From Bacteroidales bacterium (GTDB lineage: Bacteria > Bacteroidota > Bacteroidia > Bacteroidales > UBA3824): 64,000 bases of DNA. Of the stretch, positions 35,853 to 44,972 are shown piece after piece (the first letter of the stretch is position 1; each line of letters starts with the position of its first letter). Position numbers and translations under genes: made by a program. Under the pieces are notes generated by a model. That model ran no database searches. It was not told where the DNA came from and saw only the letters and a list, made by a program, of their open reading frames with translations. The stretch is from assembly GCA_016293845.1 (NCBI GenBank), contig JAEDDH010000005.1, positions 62,001 through 126,000 on the forward strand, in the 5' to 3' direction.

Positions 35853-36524
35853 ATGAACCCATTAGTAAAAAAAACTCTAATAATAGGTTTGCTGGTTTTG
35901 ATAGCCGACCAAGCCCTCAAAATTTGGGTAAAGACCCATATGTATATTGGCGAGAGCAGTTTCAACAATTGGGATTGGAGTTTCAGTTGGTTTCAAATCA
36001 CCTTTACCGAAAATCCAGGAATGGCTTTTGGTTGGAAACTCGAAGGAATGGCTGGTAAATATATCCTGAGTATATTTAGGATAATTGCCATAATTGGTCT
36101 GTTTATCTTTATTGGTTATACCATTAAGAAGAAAAATCCTACATCGGGTTTTATTGTCTGCCTCTCGTTGATAACCGCTGGAGCAATCGGAAACATTATC
36201 GATTGTATGTTTTACGGTATGTTTTTCGGTGCGTCGGGTTACAGTGCCAATCAGATTGCTGAATTTATGCCCGATGGCGGAGGTTATGCGCCTTTTTTGC
36301 AAGGCAAGGTGGTGGACATGCTTTATTTCCCAATAATTGACACTACATTGCCTGAGTGGATGCCGTTTAAGGGCGGTGAGCATTTTGTCTTTTTCAGTCC
36401 CATTTTTAATATTGCTGATGCAGCGGTAACAGTGGGAGTGTTTGCAATGATACTCTTTCAGAAACGCATATTTCCGAGGGACGCTGAGAACGAATCTCTA
36501 CAAGCAAAAGAAACGGAGATATAA
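35853..36524 (+). CDS. lspA: Lipoprotein signal peptidase (signal peptidase II)
   Basis: Inner-membrane aspartyl protease of 223 residues that cleaves the signal peptide of diacylglyceryl-modified prolipoproteins. It has four membrane helices, the ENPGMAFG motif (about 53-60), the catalytic D117 in GAIGNIIDCMFYG and D189 in FNIADAAV. About 40 residues (about 120-160, with SANQIAEFMPDGGGY) are inserted relative to the shorter proteobacterial enzymes; such an insert is common in Bacteroidetes. It is the last gene of the ileS operon, ending at a strong terminator. Confidence 0.95.
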   Translation: MNPLVKKTLIIGLLVLIADQALKIWVKTHMYIGESSFNNWDWSFSWFQITFTENPGMAFGWKLEGMAGKYILSIFRIIAIIGLFIFIGYTIKKKNPTSGFIVCLSLITAGAIGNIIDCMFYGMFFGASGYSANQIAEFMPDGGGYAPFLQGKVVDMLYFPIIDTTLPEWMPFKGGEHFVFFSPIFNIADAAVTVGVFAMILFQKRIFPRDAENESLQAKETEI

Positions 36525-36553
36525 TAATTAATATTAGATATAATATTGTCAAT

Positions 36554-36593
36554 AAAAAGAAATCGCCACTCAAAAGGTGGCGATTTCTTTTTT
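36554..36593. terminator. Bidirectional terminator between lspA and the sensor gene
   Basis: GAAATCGCCAC (36559-36569) pairs perfectly with GTGGCGATTTC (36577-36587), flanked by an A run on the left and a T run on the right, so it can end transcription from both converging genes. Confidence 0.85.
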
Positions 36594-36602
36594 CTATGTT
36601 TT

Positions 36603-39368
36603 TTACGACAGTCCGTTGTTTTTAAATAGGGTGATATATTTTTCGTCGTGGAGCGGAATGTAATACTGAATCCACGATTTGATGTAAGTAAGCAGCTTGA
36701 TAAGCGCTACAGTTTCGCCTTCGTTATACAATGTTCTAAATGCTTTTACCGAACTTAAAAACTGATTGTGGATATTTTTGTATTCGTCGAATTTGCCGTA
36801 TGAGAAATCTTTTAAGTATTTTTCTTCAAAGCCAAAGTGGTATCCAGTGTAGTCGATAAGTTCATCGATAGCTGCAAGTATTGTCTGTTTAGATTCGTGG
36901 CGTTTAAATACGCCGTAAATCTTGTTGGCAATGTCGAACCATTTTTTAAGCTGTGAATCAATAATATTCAATCCTATTCGGAAATTTTCAAAATTCACAA
37001 AGGTGTATTCTGATTCAAAACCGGGCAGTTCGATATGGTTTTTGTGCAATAGGTTTTCAAGGATTTGAGAGCGGTTTTCAAGCTCAAATTTGCTTATAAG
37101 GCTATCTTCCTCAAATTTTTTGCTGCGCTTGCGTTCTTCTGATAGGCTGCTGAGGTCGCTAAGAATAATGGTATAAACCACAGTGCCTTCAAAAATGTTG
37201 GCGGTTATCGACAGCCAAACAGAAATACTGTTGCCTTCTTTGTCGTTGAATTTAACCTCGTGACCTTTGGTGTTGATAATGTTGCCAAATTCTGCTTGAA
37301 GCACTTTTGCCATTTCGGTTTCGGTGGTTTTAAATCCGAGTATATCATAAAGGCTACGACCGAGAGCTTCTGCGCTTTTGTATCCAAACAGGTTTACAAA
37401 CTGTTCGTTAACGTAAGTGATCACACCTTCGTCGGTGGTGGTGATTACCGCACCTGTGATTATATTAAAGATGTTGGTTTCGTAACTTTCGCGTTCTTTA
37501 ATAAGTTTCGAGAGTGTCACCGAACGACCTTTGAGTTTTTCTATTTCACTATCTTGTAATGAGTTCTGCTGTTCAAGAGTCTTGTTAACAGCCTCCATTT
37601 CTTTAAGTTCTTGATAATAATCGTTTTCGCGGCGCATCGAATCTTCTTGGGTTGCTTTCATCTCCTCGATGGTTTGTTTCATTTCCTCTTCTTGATCTTT
37701 CATGACCTTGGTCTGACTATTCGACTGTTCAAGGAGTTCTGCAGTACGTGTATTGATACGTGCGGTTGAAAGCGTTGATGCGATACTTTCGGCAATCTTT
37801 TCTACAAGTTCTATCTCGTAGTCTTTCAGCTCGTTAAACGATGCCATCTCAATAACGCCGAGTATTTCGTTTTCGATTTTTAGCGGAACAATCAATAGCG
37901 ATTTCGGGTTTGCGCTACCTGTACCAGATTCAATCTCGATGTAGTCGTCGGGAATGTCGGTAAGATATATAGTGTATTTTTCTTCGGCACAAGCACCTAC
38001 AAGACCTTCGCCAACATTTATCTTCTTGTCTAAGAATTTTTTGCGGTTGTAAGCGTATGCCGAAAGAAGCTCCAAAAATGGATGTTCAGGGTCAGAATCT
38101 TGGTAAATAAAGATACCACCTTGATTGGCTTTCAAATACTTAACAAGATTTACTATAATATCATCCGAAAGTTCGTTGATGTTTTCGGTATGGTGACGGA
38201 GAATTTCGGCAAAGAGAGCAAGACCCTCTGTTGTCCAGTTTCGCTGAATATCTTCGCGTTGACGTTTCGACTGTTCTTCTTGCGCCTGTTGGAGTGATTT
38301 ACGCATGTTGAGCAGCGAGTTGCCAAGCACGTCTTTATCCGAAAGTGGCTGATAATTACTACTAAAATCACCTTGACCAATAGCGTGGGCAAATTCCGAA
38401 GTTTTTTGCAGACCTATTGTTAATTGCGAAATTGAATTGGCTGTTTCGCCAATCTCGTCGTTATAAATCTGCTCGTTAAATTCGGGAAGTTCGCCTTCTG
38501 AAAGTCGCTCGGCATATTTCATAAGTTTTTCGAGCGGGTTAACTATCATATTAGCAGTAAGTAATGCAAGAATTACCGACAATGCAATGGCAATCAGCAT
38601 CAAAATAATAAAGTTTTTTATGTTTTTGCGACCTGCAAATACAGCATCGTCTACTGCCTTGTTGCTTATGCCTGTAGCTTTTAATTCTACAATTGATAGC
38701 ATTTTGTCGATATCCGCTATGTGGCGGGTAATTTTTTGATAGTGCTTACGCTGTTCGTATTTTTGTTCGTTGAGGTAATCTTGAGTGAGTTCTTCGATAC
38801 TTGCAGCTGAGCGTCCGCCTCTAAACACTTTTCTACCTGTAGAGTCTACCTCTTCGGCAGTGGTTTCTGTGTGTTCTAACTCTTTCTGCATTATAGCGTT
38901 GCGCAATTCGTTTGGTGTAATGATTAATTTTTGCGCAAGATGAATCTCTTTATACGAAACAGAGTATTCGTTGGTGTAAATATGCTCAATGGCGAGAATT
39001 GTGTCGCGGAAGTTGCGCAAAATAGAATTATCTAATGATTTGACTTCTTGTAATTTGGCAACCGACTGAAAAATATCGTTGAGTTTTTCTTGATATTCTA
39101 AATGGTCTTTATGAAGCGATTTTAACTCTTTCTCGTTTTTTACATTGCTGAAATTGCGGAGTATAAGCACATCTTTGGCAAGCAGATATTTGATCTGTGC
39201 CGATGTGGTGTTCATATCCTTAGCAAATGAAATTGCTTGGTTAGACGTATTTACCTTTTCTAATGCATTGTATTGGTAAATACCTAACGCAAAGTATATT
39301 GCAGCCAATATAAAGAAGCCGAGCAGTATCTTGCTCTTGATGCTCAGATTGTTCAATAGTTGTCTCAT
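36603..39368 (-). CDS. HAMP-GAF-PAS sensor with degenerate hemerythrin-like domain, no kinase domain
   Basis: Protein of 921 residues. Order: membrane helix (about 12-30), a large extracytoplasmic helical domain (about 31-240), membrane helix (about 250-272, FIILMLIAIALSVILALLTA), HAMP (NPLEKLMKYAERLSEGELPE), GAF (about 375-545), a coiled coil (about 550-625), PAS (about 635-745, ending in TIILSDLS) and a hemerythrin-like four-helix domain (about 800-915). No HisKA, HATPase, GGDEF or receiver follows, so any output must come through a partner. In the last domain HFGFEEKYL keeps one His and Glu and IHNQF and PLHDEK keep a His and Asp, but three iron-ligand His appear replaced by Leu, Tyr and Tyr. 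It may sense oxidative or redox state, or serve only as a scaffold. Confidence 0.83.
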   Translation of the reverse strand: MRQLLNNLSIKSKILLGFFILAAIYFALGIYQYNALEKVNTSNQAISFAKDMNTTSAQIKYLLAKDVLILRNFSNVKNEKELKSLHKDHLEYQEKLNDIFQSVAKLQEVKSLDNSILRNFRDTILAIEHIYTNEYSVSYKEIHLAQKLIITPNELRNAIMQKELEHTETTAEEVDSTGRKVFRGGRSAASIEELTQDYLNEQKYEQRKHYQKITRHIADIDKMLSIVELKATGISNKAVDDAVFAGRKNIKNFIILMLIAIALSVILALLTANMIVNPLEKLMKYAERLSEGELPEFNEQIYNDEIGETANSISQLTIGLQKTSEFAHAIGQGDFSSNYQPLSDKDVLGNSLLNMRKSLQQAQEEQSKRQREDIQRNWTTEGLALFAEILRHHTENINELSDDIIVNLVKYLKANQGGIFIYQDSDPEHPFLELLSAYAYNRKKFLDKKINVGEGLVGACAEEKYTIYLTDIPDDYIEIESGTGSANPKSLLIVPLKIENEILGVIEMASFNELKDYEIELVEKIAESIASTLSTARINTRTAELLEQSNSQTKVMKDQEEEMKQTIEEMKATQEDSMRRENDYYQELKEMEAVNKTLEQQNSLQDSEIEKLKGRSVTLSKLIKERESYETNIFNIITGAVITTTDEGVITYVNEQFVNLFGYKSAEALGRSLYDILGFKTTETEMAKVLQAEFGNIINTKGHEVKFNDKEGNSISVWLSITANIFEGTVVYTIILSDLSSLSEERKRSKKFEEDSLISKFELENRSQILENLLHKNHIELPGFESEYTFVNFENFRIGLNIIDSQLKKWFDIANKIYGVFKRHESKQTILAAIDELIDYTGYHFGFEEKYLKDFSYGKFDEYKNIHNQFLSSVKAFRTLYNEGETVALIKLLTYIKSWIQYYIPLHDEKYITLFKNNGLS

Positions 39369-39391
39369 CGTAATATAATTTTTTGCGCTAT

Positions 39392-39438
39392 AAATTTAAG
39401 GAAAATATATATAAGGTGTATCTATTTTCCTTAAATTT
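39392..39438. repeat. Perfect 16-base inverted repeat between metF and the sensor gene
   Basis: AAATTTAAGGAAAATA (39392-39407) pairs perfectly with TATTTTCCTTAAATTT (39423-39438) across a 15-base loop. It is 23 bases after the metF stop. It could terminate metF or act in regulation of the downstream sensor gene; the T run is weak. Confidence 0.65.
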
Positions 39439-39461
39439 TTTCGGCAAAATTTGTACCGTTT

Positions 39462-40418
39462 TTAAAATACCGCTTTGGCTATCTCACGGACGTTTTCTGT
39501 GCGGCCTACGCTGAAATAGTGAAGGGCTGGAACTCCGTGTTTCATCAGTTCTCGGCTCTGATCTATAGCCCATTCGATACCGATTTGATAAACTGCGGCA
39601 TCGTCTTTTGCGTTTTGAACGGCATTGGCAAGGTCAGCGGGAATATCAAGGTGGAATGTCAGAGGAATTACATCAAGGTCGCGTTTTTTGCCTATCGGTT
39701 TGATACCTGGAATAATAGGTACATTAATGCCAGCCTCGCGACAACGGCGTTCCCACTCAAAAAACTTGGCATTATCAAAAAACATCTGAGTAACAATGTA
39801 GTCGGCTCCTGCGTCAACTTTGGCTTTGAGATAATGCATATCGGTTTCAAAATTGGGAGCCTCAGCGTGCTTTTCGGGGTAACCTGCCACGCCTACCGAA
39901 AAATTTGTGGCTTCGGTATTTTTAAGGTCTTGATCAAGATAAATACCTTTGTTTAAGTTCATTATCTGCTTTACCATCTCATCGGTGTGAGCATATCCGC
40001 CCGGCTCGGGAATAAAATAGCGTTCGCCTTTGGGAGCATCGCCACGAAGAAGAAGTATGTTTTCGATTTCCAAAAAGTTAAGGTCGATGAGGATATTTTC
40101 GATGTCCTGCTTGGTCATTCCGCCACAGATGAGGTGCGGCACTGTGGTAATGCTTGGAAATCTATTGCGTATAGCGGCGGCGAGTGCTACTGTGCCCGGA
40201 CGCTTGCGCACAAGTTTTTTTGACATCACATCGTTTTCTATCTGCTTGTAAACAGTTTCGTCTTGATGGTATGTAATGTTGATATTCAAGGGGTTAAACT
40301 CTGTGAGGAGTTCAATTTTTTCATAAAGGCTCTTGGCACTGTGACCCACGAGCGGCGGCACAATCTCAAACGAGAAGTGCGTTTTCTTTGTGCTTTTTAG
40401 AATTTCGGCTATTTTCAT
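39462..40418 (-). CDS. metF: 5,10-methylenetetrahydrofolate reductase
   Basis: FAD-dependent TIM-barrel enzyme of 318 residues from ATG 40418 (MKIAEILKSTKKTHFSFEIV). It reduces methylene-THF to methyl-THF for methionine synthesis. The substrate Glu is in HFSFEIVPP; FAD-binding segments include ILLLRGDAPKGE, and later TQMFFDNAKFFEWERRCREA and FYSVGR-like ends. Length is normal. An in-frame start further upstream is Phe/Lys-rich and less likely. Confidence 0.94.
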   Translation of the reverse strand: MKIAEILKSTKKTHFSFEIVPPLVGHSAKSLYEKIELLTEFNPLNINITYHQDETVYKQIENDVMSKKLVRKRPGTVALAAAIRNRFPSITTVPHLICGGMTKQDIENILIDLNFLEIENILLLRGDAPKGERYFIPEPGGYAHTDEMVKQIMNLNKGIYLDQDLKNTEATNFSVGVAGYPEKHAEAPNFETDMHYLKAKVDAGADYIVTQMFFDNAKFFEWERRCREAGINVPIIPGIKPIGKKRDLDVIPLTFHLDIPADLANAVQNAKDDAAVYQIGIEWAIDQSRELMKHGVPALHYFSVGRTENVREIAKAVF

Positions 40419-40548
40419 AGTGTGTTTAATTATGACTACAAAGGTGAAAAAAATTTTTTTAAAAAAAATTGAATTATTCATTTGCTTTGCGTATATTTAC
40501 GCATAATTTTTGCAAGGTTCCCTTGTATATATAATTAAAGTATTAAAA

Positions 40549-40899
40549 ATGGACAAAAAAGTTTTTCTTGGCGGCACGTGCAATGGTTCACTTTGGCGCA
40601 ACATATTGAAACCGAAACTTAAAATAAATTATTACGATCCGGTGGTTCCCCATTGGAGTGAGGAAGCCTATCAGCGCGAACTTATAGAGCGTGAAGAATG
40701 TGATTATTGCTTTAATGTGATTACTCCAAAAATGACAGGTTTCTATTCTATTGCCGAAGTAATCGACGACAGCAACAAGCGTCCTAATAAAACTGTCTTT
40801 TGTACTATCGACAAAGATGACGATTTGATATTTTCAAAAAAACAGGTTAATTCGCTTTTGGCAGTTGGTAGAATGGTACATAATAATGGTGGACATTAG
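40549..40899 (+). CDS. Nucleoside 2-deoxyribosyltransferase-like protein, stop near the C-terminus
   Basis: Protein of 116 residues from ATG 40549. VFLGGTCNGSLWRN, CDYCFNVITPKMTGFYSIAE and DDSNKRPNKTVFC match the deoxyribosyltransferase-like family (PF15891) found in Bacteroidetes, which keeps the fold of nucleoside deoxyribosyltransferases and is often near mobile or NAD/DNA-modifying genes; its reaction is unclear. In the same frame after the TAG at 40897-40899, LIHLDAVALFLKE continues to a TGA (40939-40941); family members usually end a little after such a helix. A nonsense mutation may have shortened the protein, or the frame simply ends there. Confidence 0.65.
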   Translation: MDKKVFLGGTCNGSLWRNILKPKLKINYYDPVVPHWSEEAYQRELIEREECDYCFNVITPKMTGFYSIAEVIDDSNKRPNKTVFCTIDKDDDLIFSKKQVNSLLAVGRMVHNNGGH

Positions 40900-41034
40900 C
40901 TAATTCATCTTGACGCTGTGGCTTTGTTTCTTAAAGAGTGAATAGAAAAAGTACCAGATGACAAATTATTGGCGCATAATAAAATATATACTGTTATTCA
41001 AAACTTTGATTTAAATATATTATCATTATAAAAT

Positions 41035-42717
41035 ATGGCAGAAGAAACACCGAAAATCATTTTCTCGATGTCGAGGGTGTGCAAAACTTTCCCTCCGGCA
41101 AAAAAAGTATTAAATAATATCAGCCTTTCGTTTTTTTACGGGGCAAAAATCGGCGTTATCGGTTTAAACGGCTCTGGTAAGTCGTCGCTACTGAAAATTA
41201 TCGCCGGTGTTGACAAAAATTTTGAGGGCGACCTTGCATTCGCAGCCAACGAATATTCTGTTGGTTATTTGGAGCAGGAGCCTAAGTTAGATAACTCAAA
41301 AACCGTTAAAGAAGTGGTTCAGGAGGGTGTACAGCCCATTGTTGACCTTCTTAACGAATACGAGGCTATCAATCAAAAGTTTGCCGAGCCTATGGACGAC
41401 GACGAGATGAACAAACTTATTGAGCGTCAGGGCGAACTTACCGAACTTCTTGACCATCACGATGCTTGGGAACTCGACAACAAACTTGAACGCGCTATGG
41501 GTGCGCTCAACTGTCCGCCCGACGACCAAAAGGTAGAAACCCTTTCTGGAGGCGAACGCCGCCGTGTGGCTCTCTGCCGTTTGTTGCTGCAAGAGCCTGA
41601 CGTACTGCTACTTGACGAACCTACCAACCACCTTGATGCCGAAAGTATCGATTGGCTTCAACAACATCTTCAACAATATAAAGGTACGGTTATCGCCGTT
41701 ACCCACGACCGTTATTTCCTCGACAGCGTTGCAGGATGGATTCTCGAACTCGATAGGGGAGAGGGTATTCCGTGGAAGGGCAACTACTCGTCGTGGCTCG
41801 ACCAAAAGGCAAAACGCCTTGCTATGGAGGAAAAAACCGCATCTAAACGCCGCAAGACTCTCGAACGCGAGTTAGAATGGGTTAATATGAGTCCTAAGGC
41901 TCGTCAGGCAAAAGGCAAGGCACGACTCAACGCTTACGAAAAACTTTTGAACGAGGATGTGAAAGAGCGTGAGGAAAAACTCGAAATTGTTATTCCCAAC
42001 GGTCCTCGCTTGGGTGACAAAGTTATTGAGGCTCACGGAGTTTCTAAGGCTTACGGCGACAAGTTGCTTTATGAGAATCTTGAATTTACACTTCCGCCAA
42101 ACGGCATTGTGGGTGTTATTGGTCCTAACGGTGCGGGCAAAACCACACTTTTCCGCTTGATTATGGGCTTAGAAAAACCCGACAGCGGCACATTCACCGT
42201 TGGCGACACTGTAAAAATTGCATACGTAGACCAACAGCACTCGCAAATCGACCCTGAAAAGACTGTTTTCCAAGTGATTTCGGGCGGTACAGATGATATT
42301 CGCCTTGGCAACAAAACTGTTAACGCAAGAGCATACGTTTCTAAATTCAATTTCTCGGGCAGCGACCAAGAAAAGAAATGCGGAGTGCTTTCGGGTGGCG
42401 AACGCAACCGTCTGCACCTTGCCCTCGCACTTAAAGAGCACGCCAACGTTATCCTCCTCGATGAGCCTACCAACGATGTGGATGTAAACACTTTACGTGC
42501 GTTGGAGGAGGGTCTCGAAAACTTTGCGGGATGCGCCGTAGTTGTTAGCCACGACCGTTGGTTCCTCGACCGCATTGCCACACACATACTTGCATTTGAA
42601 GGCGATTCGCAAGTAAAATTCTTTGAAGGCAGTTATTCCGAATATCAAGAAAACTACCGCAAACGTATGGGCGACGCAATACCTACAAGGTTTAAGTATA
42701 AGAAACTGATGGCGTAG
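41035..42717 (+). CDS. ettA: ABC-F protein EttA
   Basis: Cytoplasmic ABC-F ATPase of 560 residues with two nucleotide-binding domains: Walker A GLNGSGKSS and GPNGAGKTT, signature LSGGERRRV and LSGGERNRL, and the distinctive DEPTNHLD and DEPTNDVD ends. The arginine-rich linker between the domains, TASKRRKTLERELEWVNMSP, is typical of EttA, the energy-dependent translational throttle that binds the ribosomal E site and gates entry into elongation according to ATP/ADP. The length matches E. coli EttA (555). Confidence 0.93.
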   Translation: MAEETPKIIFSMSRVCKTFPPAKKVLNNISLSFFYGAKIGVIGLNGSGKSSLLKIIAGVDKNFEGDLAFAANEYSVGYLEQEPKLDNSKTVKEVVQEGVQPIVDLLNEYEAINQKFAEPMDDDEMNKLIERQGELTELLDHHDAWELDNKLERAMGALNCPPDDQKVETLSGGERRRVALCRLLLQEPDVLLLDEPTNHLDAESIDWLQQHLQQYKGTVIAVTHDRYFLDSVAGWILELDRGEGIPWKGNYSSWLDQKAKRLAMEEKTASKRRKTLERELEWVNMSPKARQAKGKARLNAYEKLLNEDVKEREEKLEIVIPNGPRLGDKVIEAHGVSKAYGDKLLYENLEFTLPPNGIVGVIGPNGAGKTTLFRLIMGLEKPDSGTFTVGDTVKIAYVDQQHSQIDPEKTVFQVISGGTDDIRLGNKTVNARAYVSKFNFSGSDQEKKCGVLSGGERNRLHLALALKEHANVILLDEPTNDVDVNTLRALEEGLENFAGCAVVVSHDRWFLDRIATHILAFEGDSQVKFFEGSYSEYQENYRKRMGDAIPTRFKYKKLMA

Positions 42718-42746
42718 TAATTACACCATTTCTTAAAGCATCTTTT

Positions 42747-42781
42747 ACCTGTGCCGCATTACTTGTAGCACAGGTTTTTTT
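42747..42781 (+). terminator. Terminator after ettA
   Basis: ACCTGTGC (42747-42754) pairs with GCACAGGT (42768-42775) across a 13-base loop, and seven T follow. It begins 30 bases after the ettA stop. Confidence 0.85.
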
Positions 42782-42816
42782 ATCACCAATCGAAATCTTA
42801 TAACGAACTTCCCAAC

Positions 42817-42854
42817 TGTAAAATTTTTTTACACCACTGTAAAAAAATTTTACA
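42817..42854. promoter_or_regulatory. Two adjacent palindromes TGTAAAA-N3-TTTTACA
   Basis: TGTAAAATTTTTTTACA (42817-42833) and TGTAAAAAAATTTTACA (42838-42854) are separated by CCAC. Each is itself a palindrome with a 3-base centre, and each is the reverse complement of the other. The pair sits 107 bases before the GNAT gene, just downstream of the ettA terminator. It looks like a double operator, with half-sites like those of the CRP/FNR superfamily; T-rich palindromes can also form by chance in AT-rich DNA. Confidence 0.5.
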
Positions 42855-42960
42855 CTTTTGTCCTATGCTCTATTGCTAACCTGCTTATTTATAACAAAAA
42901 AACATTTTGGCATATATGATGTATGTTTTATGCAATTACATTTAATAAAGAATAAATAAA

Positions 42961-43581
42961 ATGAATATCAGAAACGAACAACCTAACGATTACCGCGAGG
43001 TAGAAAACCTCACCCGCGAAGCATTTTGGAATGTATACCGTCCCGGCTGCACCGAACATTTTGTACTGCACAAATATAGAAACAATCCCGATTTCATTCC
43101 CGAACTCGATTTTGTGATGGAGGAGGACGGCAAAATTATCGGACACATTATGTTTTCTAAGGCAGAACTTGTAAAAGACGACGGCACTAAGATTCCGAGT
43201 TGGACTTTTGGCCCAATCAGCATTCTCCCCGGCTATAAACGCAAAGGTTATGGGTTAAAGTTATTGAATTTTGCGCTCGAAAAGGCAAAGGCAATGGGCG
43301 TTGCGTTTCTCTGTATGGAGGGAAATATCGAGTTTTACAAACACGCCGGTTTCGACCTTGCCAGCAAACTAAAAATTCATTACCACGCCGAACCCAAAGA
43401 TAGCGACGTGCCGTATTTTCTTGCTCAGGAACTTATTCCAGGATTTTTAAATGGAATAGAAGCAACATATTGTCCGCCAAAAGGTTACTTTGTTGCCGAC
43501 GAGTTTTCCGAAGAATTTGCAGCATACGAGGCGACATTCCCACCGAAGGAGAAAAAAGTTTTGCCCGGACAATTACAGTAA
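42961..43581 (+). CDS. GNAT N-acetyltransferase
   Basis: Protein of 206 residues with the GNAT fold. VMEEDGKIIGHIMFSKAEL gives the central strands, and PISILPGYKRKGYGLKLL the acetyl-CoA pyrophosphate loop (R/Q-x-x-G-x-G form). FKYHAGF-type and LIPGFLNGIEA segments follow. Similar Bacteroidetes proteins are annotated only as N-acetyltransferases; the substrate is unknown. It begins a run of small accessory genes and is preceded by the double palindrome at 42817. Confidence 0.88.
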   Translation: MNIRNEQPNDYREVENLTREAFWNVYRPGCTEHFVLHKYRNNPDFIPELDFVMEEDGKIIGHIMFSKAELVKDDGTKIPSWTFGPISILPGYKRKGYGLKLLNFALEKAKAMGVAFLCMEGNIEFYKHAGFDLASKLKIHYHAEPKDSDVPYFLAQELIPGFLNGIEATYCPPKGYFVADEFSEEFAAYEATFPPKEKKVLPGQLQ

Positions 43582-43600
43582 ATAATTTAATCAAAACAAT

Positions 43601-44092
43601 ATGAACACCACAGCACTCGTAGTAATAGACCTACAAAACGATATATCAAAGCATTACAAAGATATTATCGACAATGTAAACGCCGCAATTGATTGGGCGA
43701 AAAATAAAGGTATGCACATTGTGTATATCAAACATCACAACACTATGCCCTTAGTGAGAACCTTTAAAGACGGAACTAAGGGCGCGGAACTTGTTCCCGA
43801 AATGAATATTGTTTCCGATAATATTTTTGTAAAAACTCGCGCAAATGCCCTTACAAGCAACGAGTTAGCCGATTTTATCAAAACCAACAACATAACAGAT
43901 TTTTATATTGCAGGTGCTGATGCCACCGCTTGTGTAAAATCTACCTGTTTTAATATGAGGAAAACAGGCTATAAGGTTACTGTAATATCCAATTGCATAA
44001 CGAGTTACAACCTTAACAAAATAGACGAAATGCTTAATTATTATCAAAGCAAAGGTTGCGAAATAATCAGTTTAGATGAATTAATTAAATAG
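43601..44092 (+). CDS. Isochorismatase-family cysteine hydrolase
   Basis: Protein of 163 residues of the isochorismatase superfamily, with the triad D10 (VVIDLQND), a Lys in FVKTRANAL and the Cys in GADATACVKST. The family hydrolyses nicotinamide, ureidoacrylate, isochorismate and other substrates; the substrate here cannot be read off. It is 19 bases after the GNAT gene and 7 bases before the frameshifted phzF-like gene, so probably co-transcribed. Confidence 0.88.
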   Translation: MNTTALVVIDLQNDISKHYKDIIDNVNAAIDWAKNKGMHIVYIKHHNTMPLVRTFKDGTKGAELVPEMNIVSDNIFVKTRANALTSNELADFIKTNNITDFYIAGADATACVKSTCFNMRKTGYKVTVISNCITSYNLNKIDEMLNYYQSKGCEIISLDELIK

Positions 44093-44099
44093 TTTTTCT

Positions 44100-44965
44100 A
44101 TGAAATCATACAAGTACATCAAAAGTAATGCCTTTACAGCAGGAGTGTCGCTTGGAAATCCTGCTGCATGCGTTTTTACCAACGGAAAACCTCTCACACC
44201 CGACCAAATGCAGTCGGTGGCAAAAGAGCATAAGGGTTTTGTAATGGAAATGGTTTTTGTTGATAATTCTACGGTTGCCGACTGCAAACTTACATATTAT
44301 TCGTCGGAATGTGAGGTAGATTTTTGCGGTCACGGAACTATTGCCACTATGTATTCTATGGTAAAAGACAACCCCGAATTGCGTGCAAAACCTGTTATCA
44401 AAGTAAAGGAATCATAGAAGTTTTTAACGCTATCGACACCGAAGATTCTGTTTATATTACGGCTCCCGACCCGATAGAAATTTCTATGAATATTACCAAC
44501 GAAAATATCGAAAAAGCATTGAATTTGCCTACCGGTGCTATATCAAAGCAATTACCTGTACGTATTATTGATGCTGGTTTGCGAACTCTCATTGTGCCTA
44601 TTGAAGATTTTGAAACCGAAATTTCTGTTTACCCTGACGAAATGTCTCTTAAAGAGTTTAGTTTTAAAAATGGCTACGATATCACACTCTGTTTTTTAAT
44701 GAATACAGCATCGCCCGACAACTTTGCCCACACTCGTGTTTTTGCTCCAAAATTCGGATATTTAGAAGACCCCGCAACAGGGTCGGGCAACAGTGCTTTT
44801 GCAAATTATCTTTTGAGTGAAAAACTTTGGGACGGACACCCAATCACCATCGAACAAGGTGGCAACGACCGTATTTTCAACGCTGTAAAACTCAAATACG
44901 TAGACAACAAAGTCCTTTTCGGCGTAAAATCTACTGTAAGAATTGTTGGAGATTATTTGATTTGA
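44100..44965 (+). pseudogene. PhzF-family isomerase/epimerase-like gene with a frameshift
   Basis: The first frame (44100-44417, 105 residues) begins MKSYKYIKSNAFTAGVSLGN and includes FCGHGTIATM. After the AAAGTAAAGG stretch near 44405-44411 it stops at 44417, while the +1/+2 frame continues through GIIEVFNAIDTEDSVYIT to EDPATGSGNSAFANYLLS and on to 44965. Together they make a PhzF-type protein of about 285 residues, with both halves of its pseudo-twofold fold. PhzF-like enzymes act in phenazine synthesis and as epimerases; no phenazine genes are near. A single frameshift splits it, so either a recent inactivation or a base-calling error. Confidence 0.75.
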
Positions 44966-44972
44966 ATTAAAA

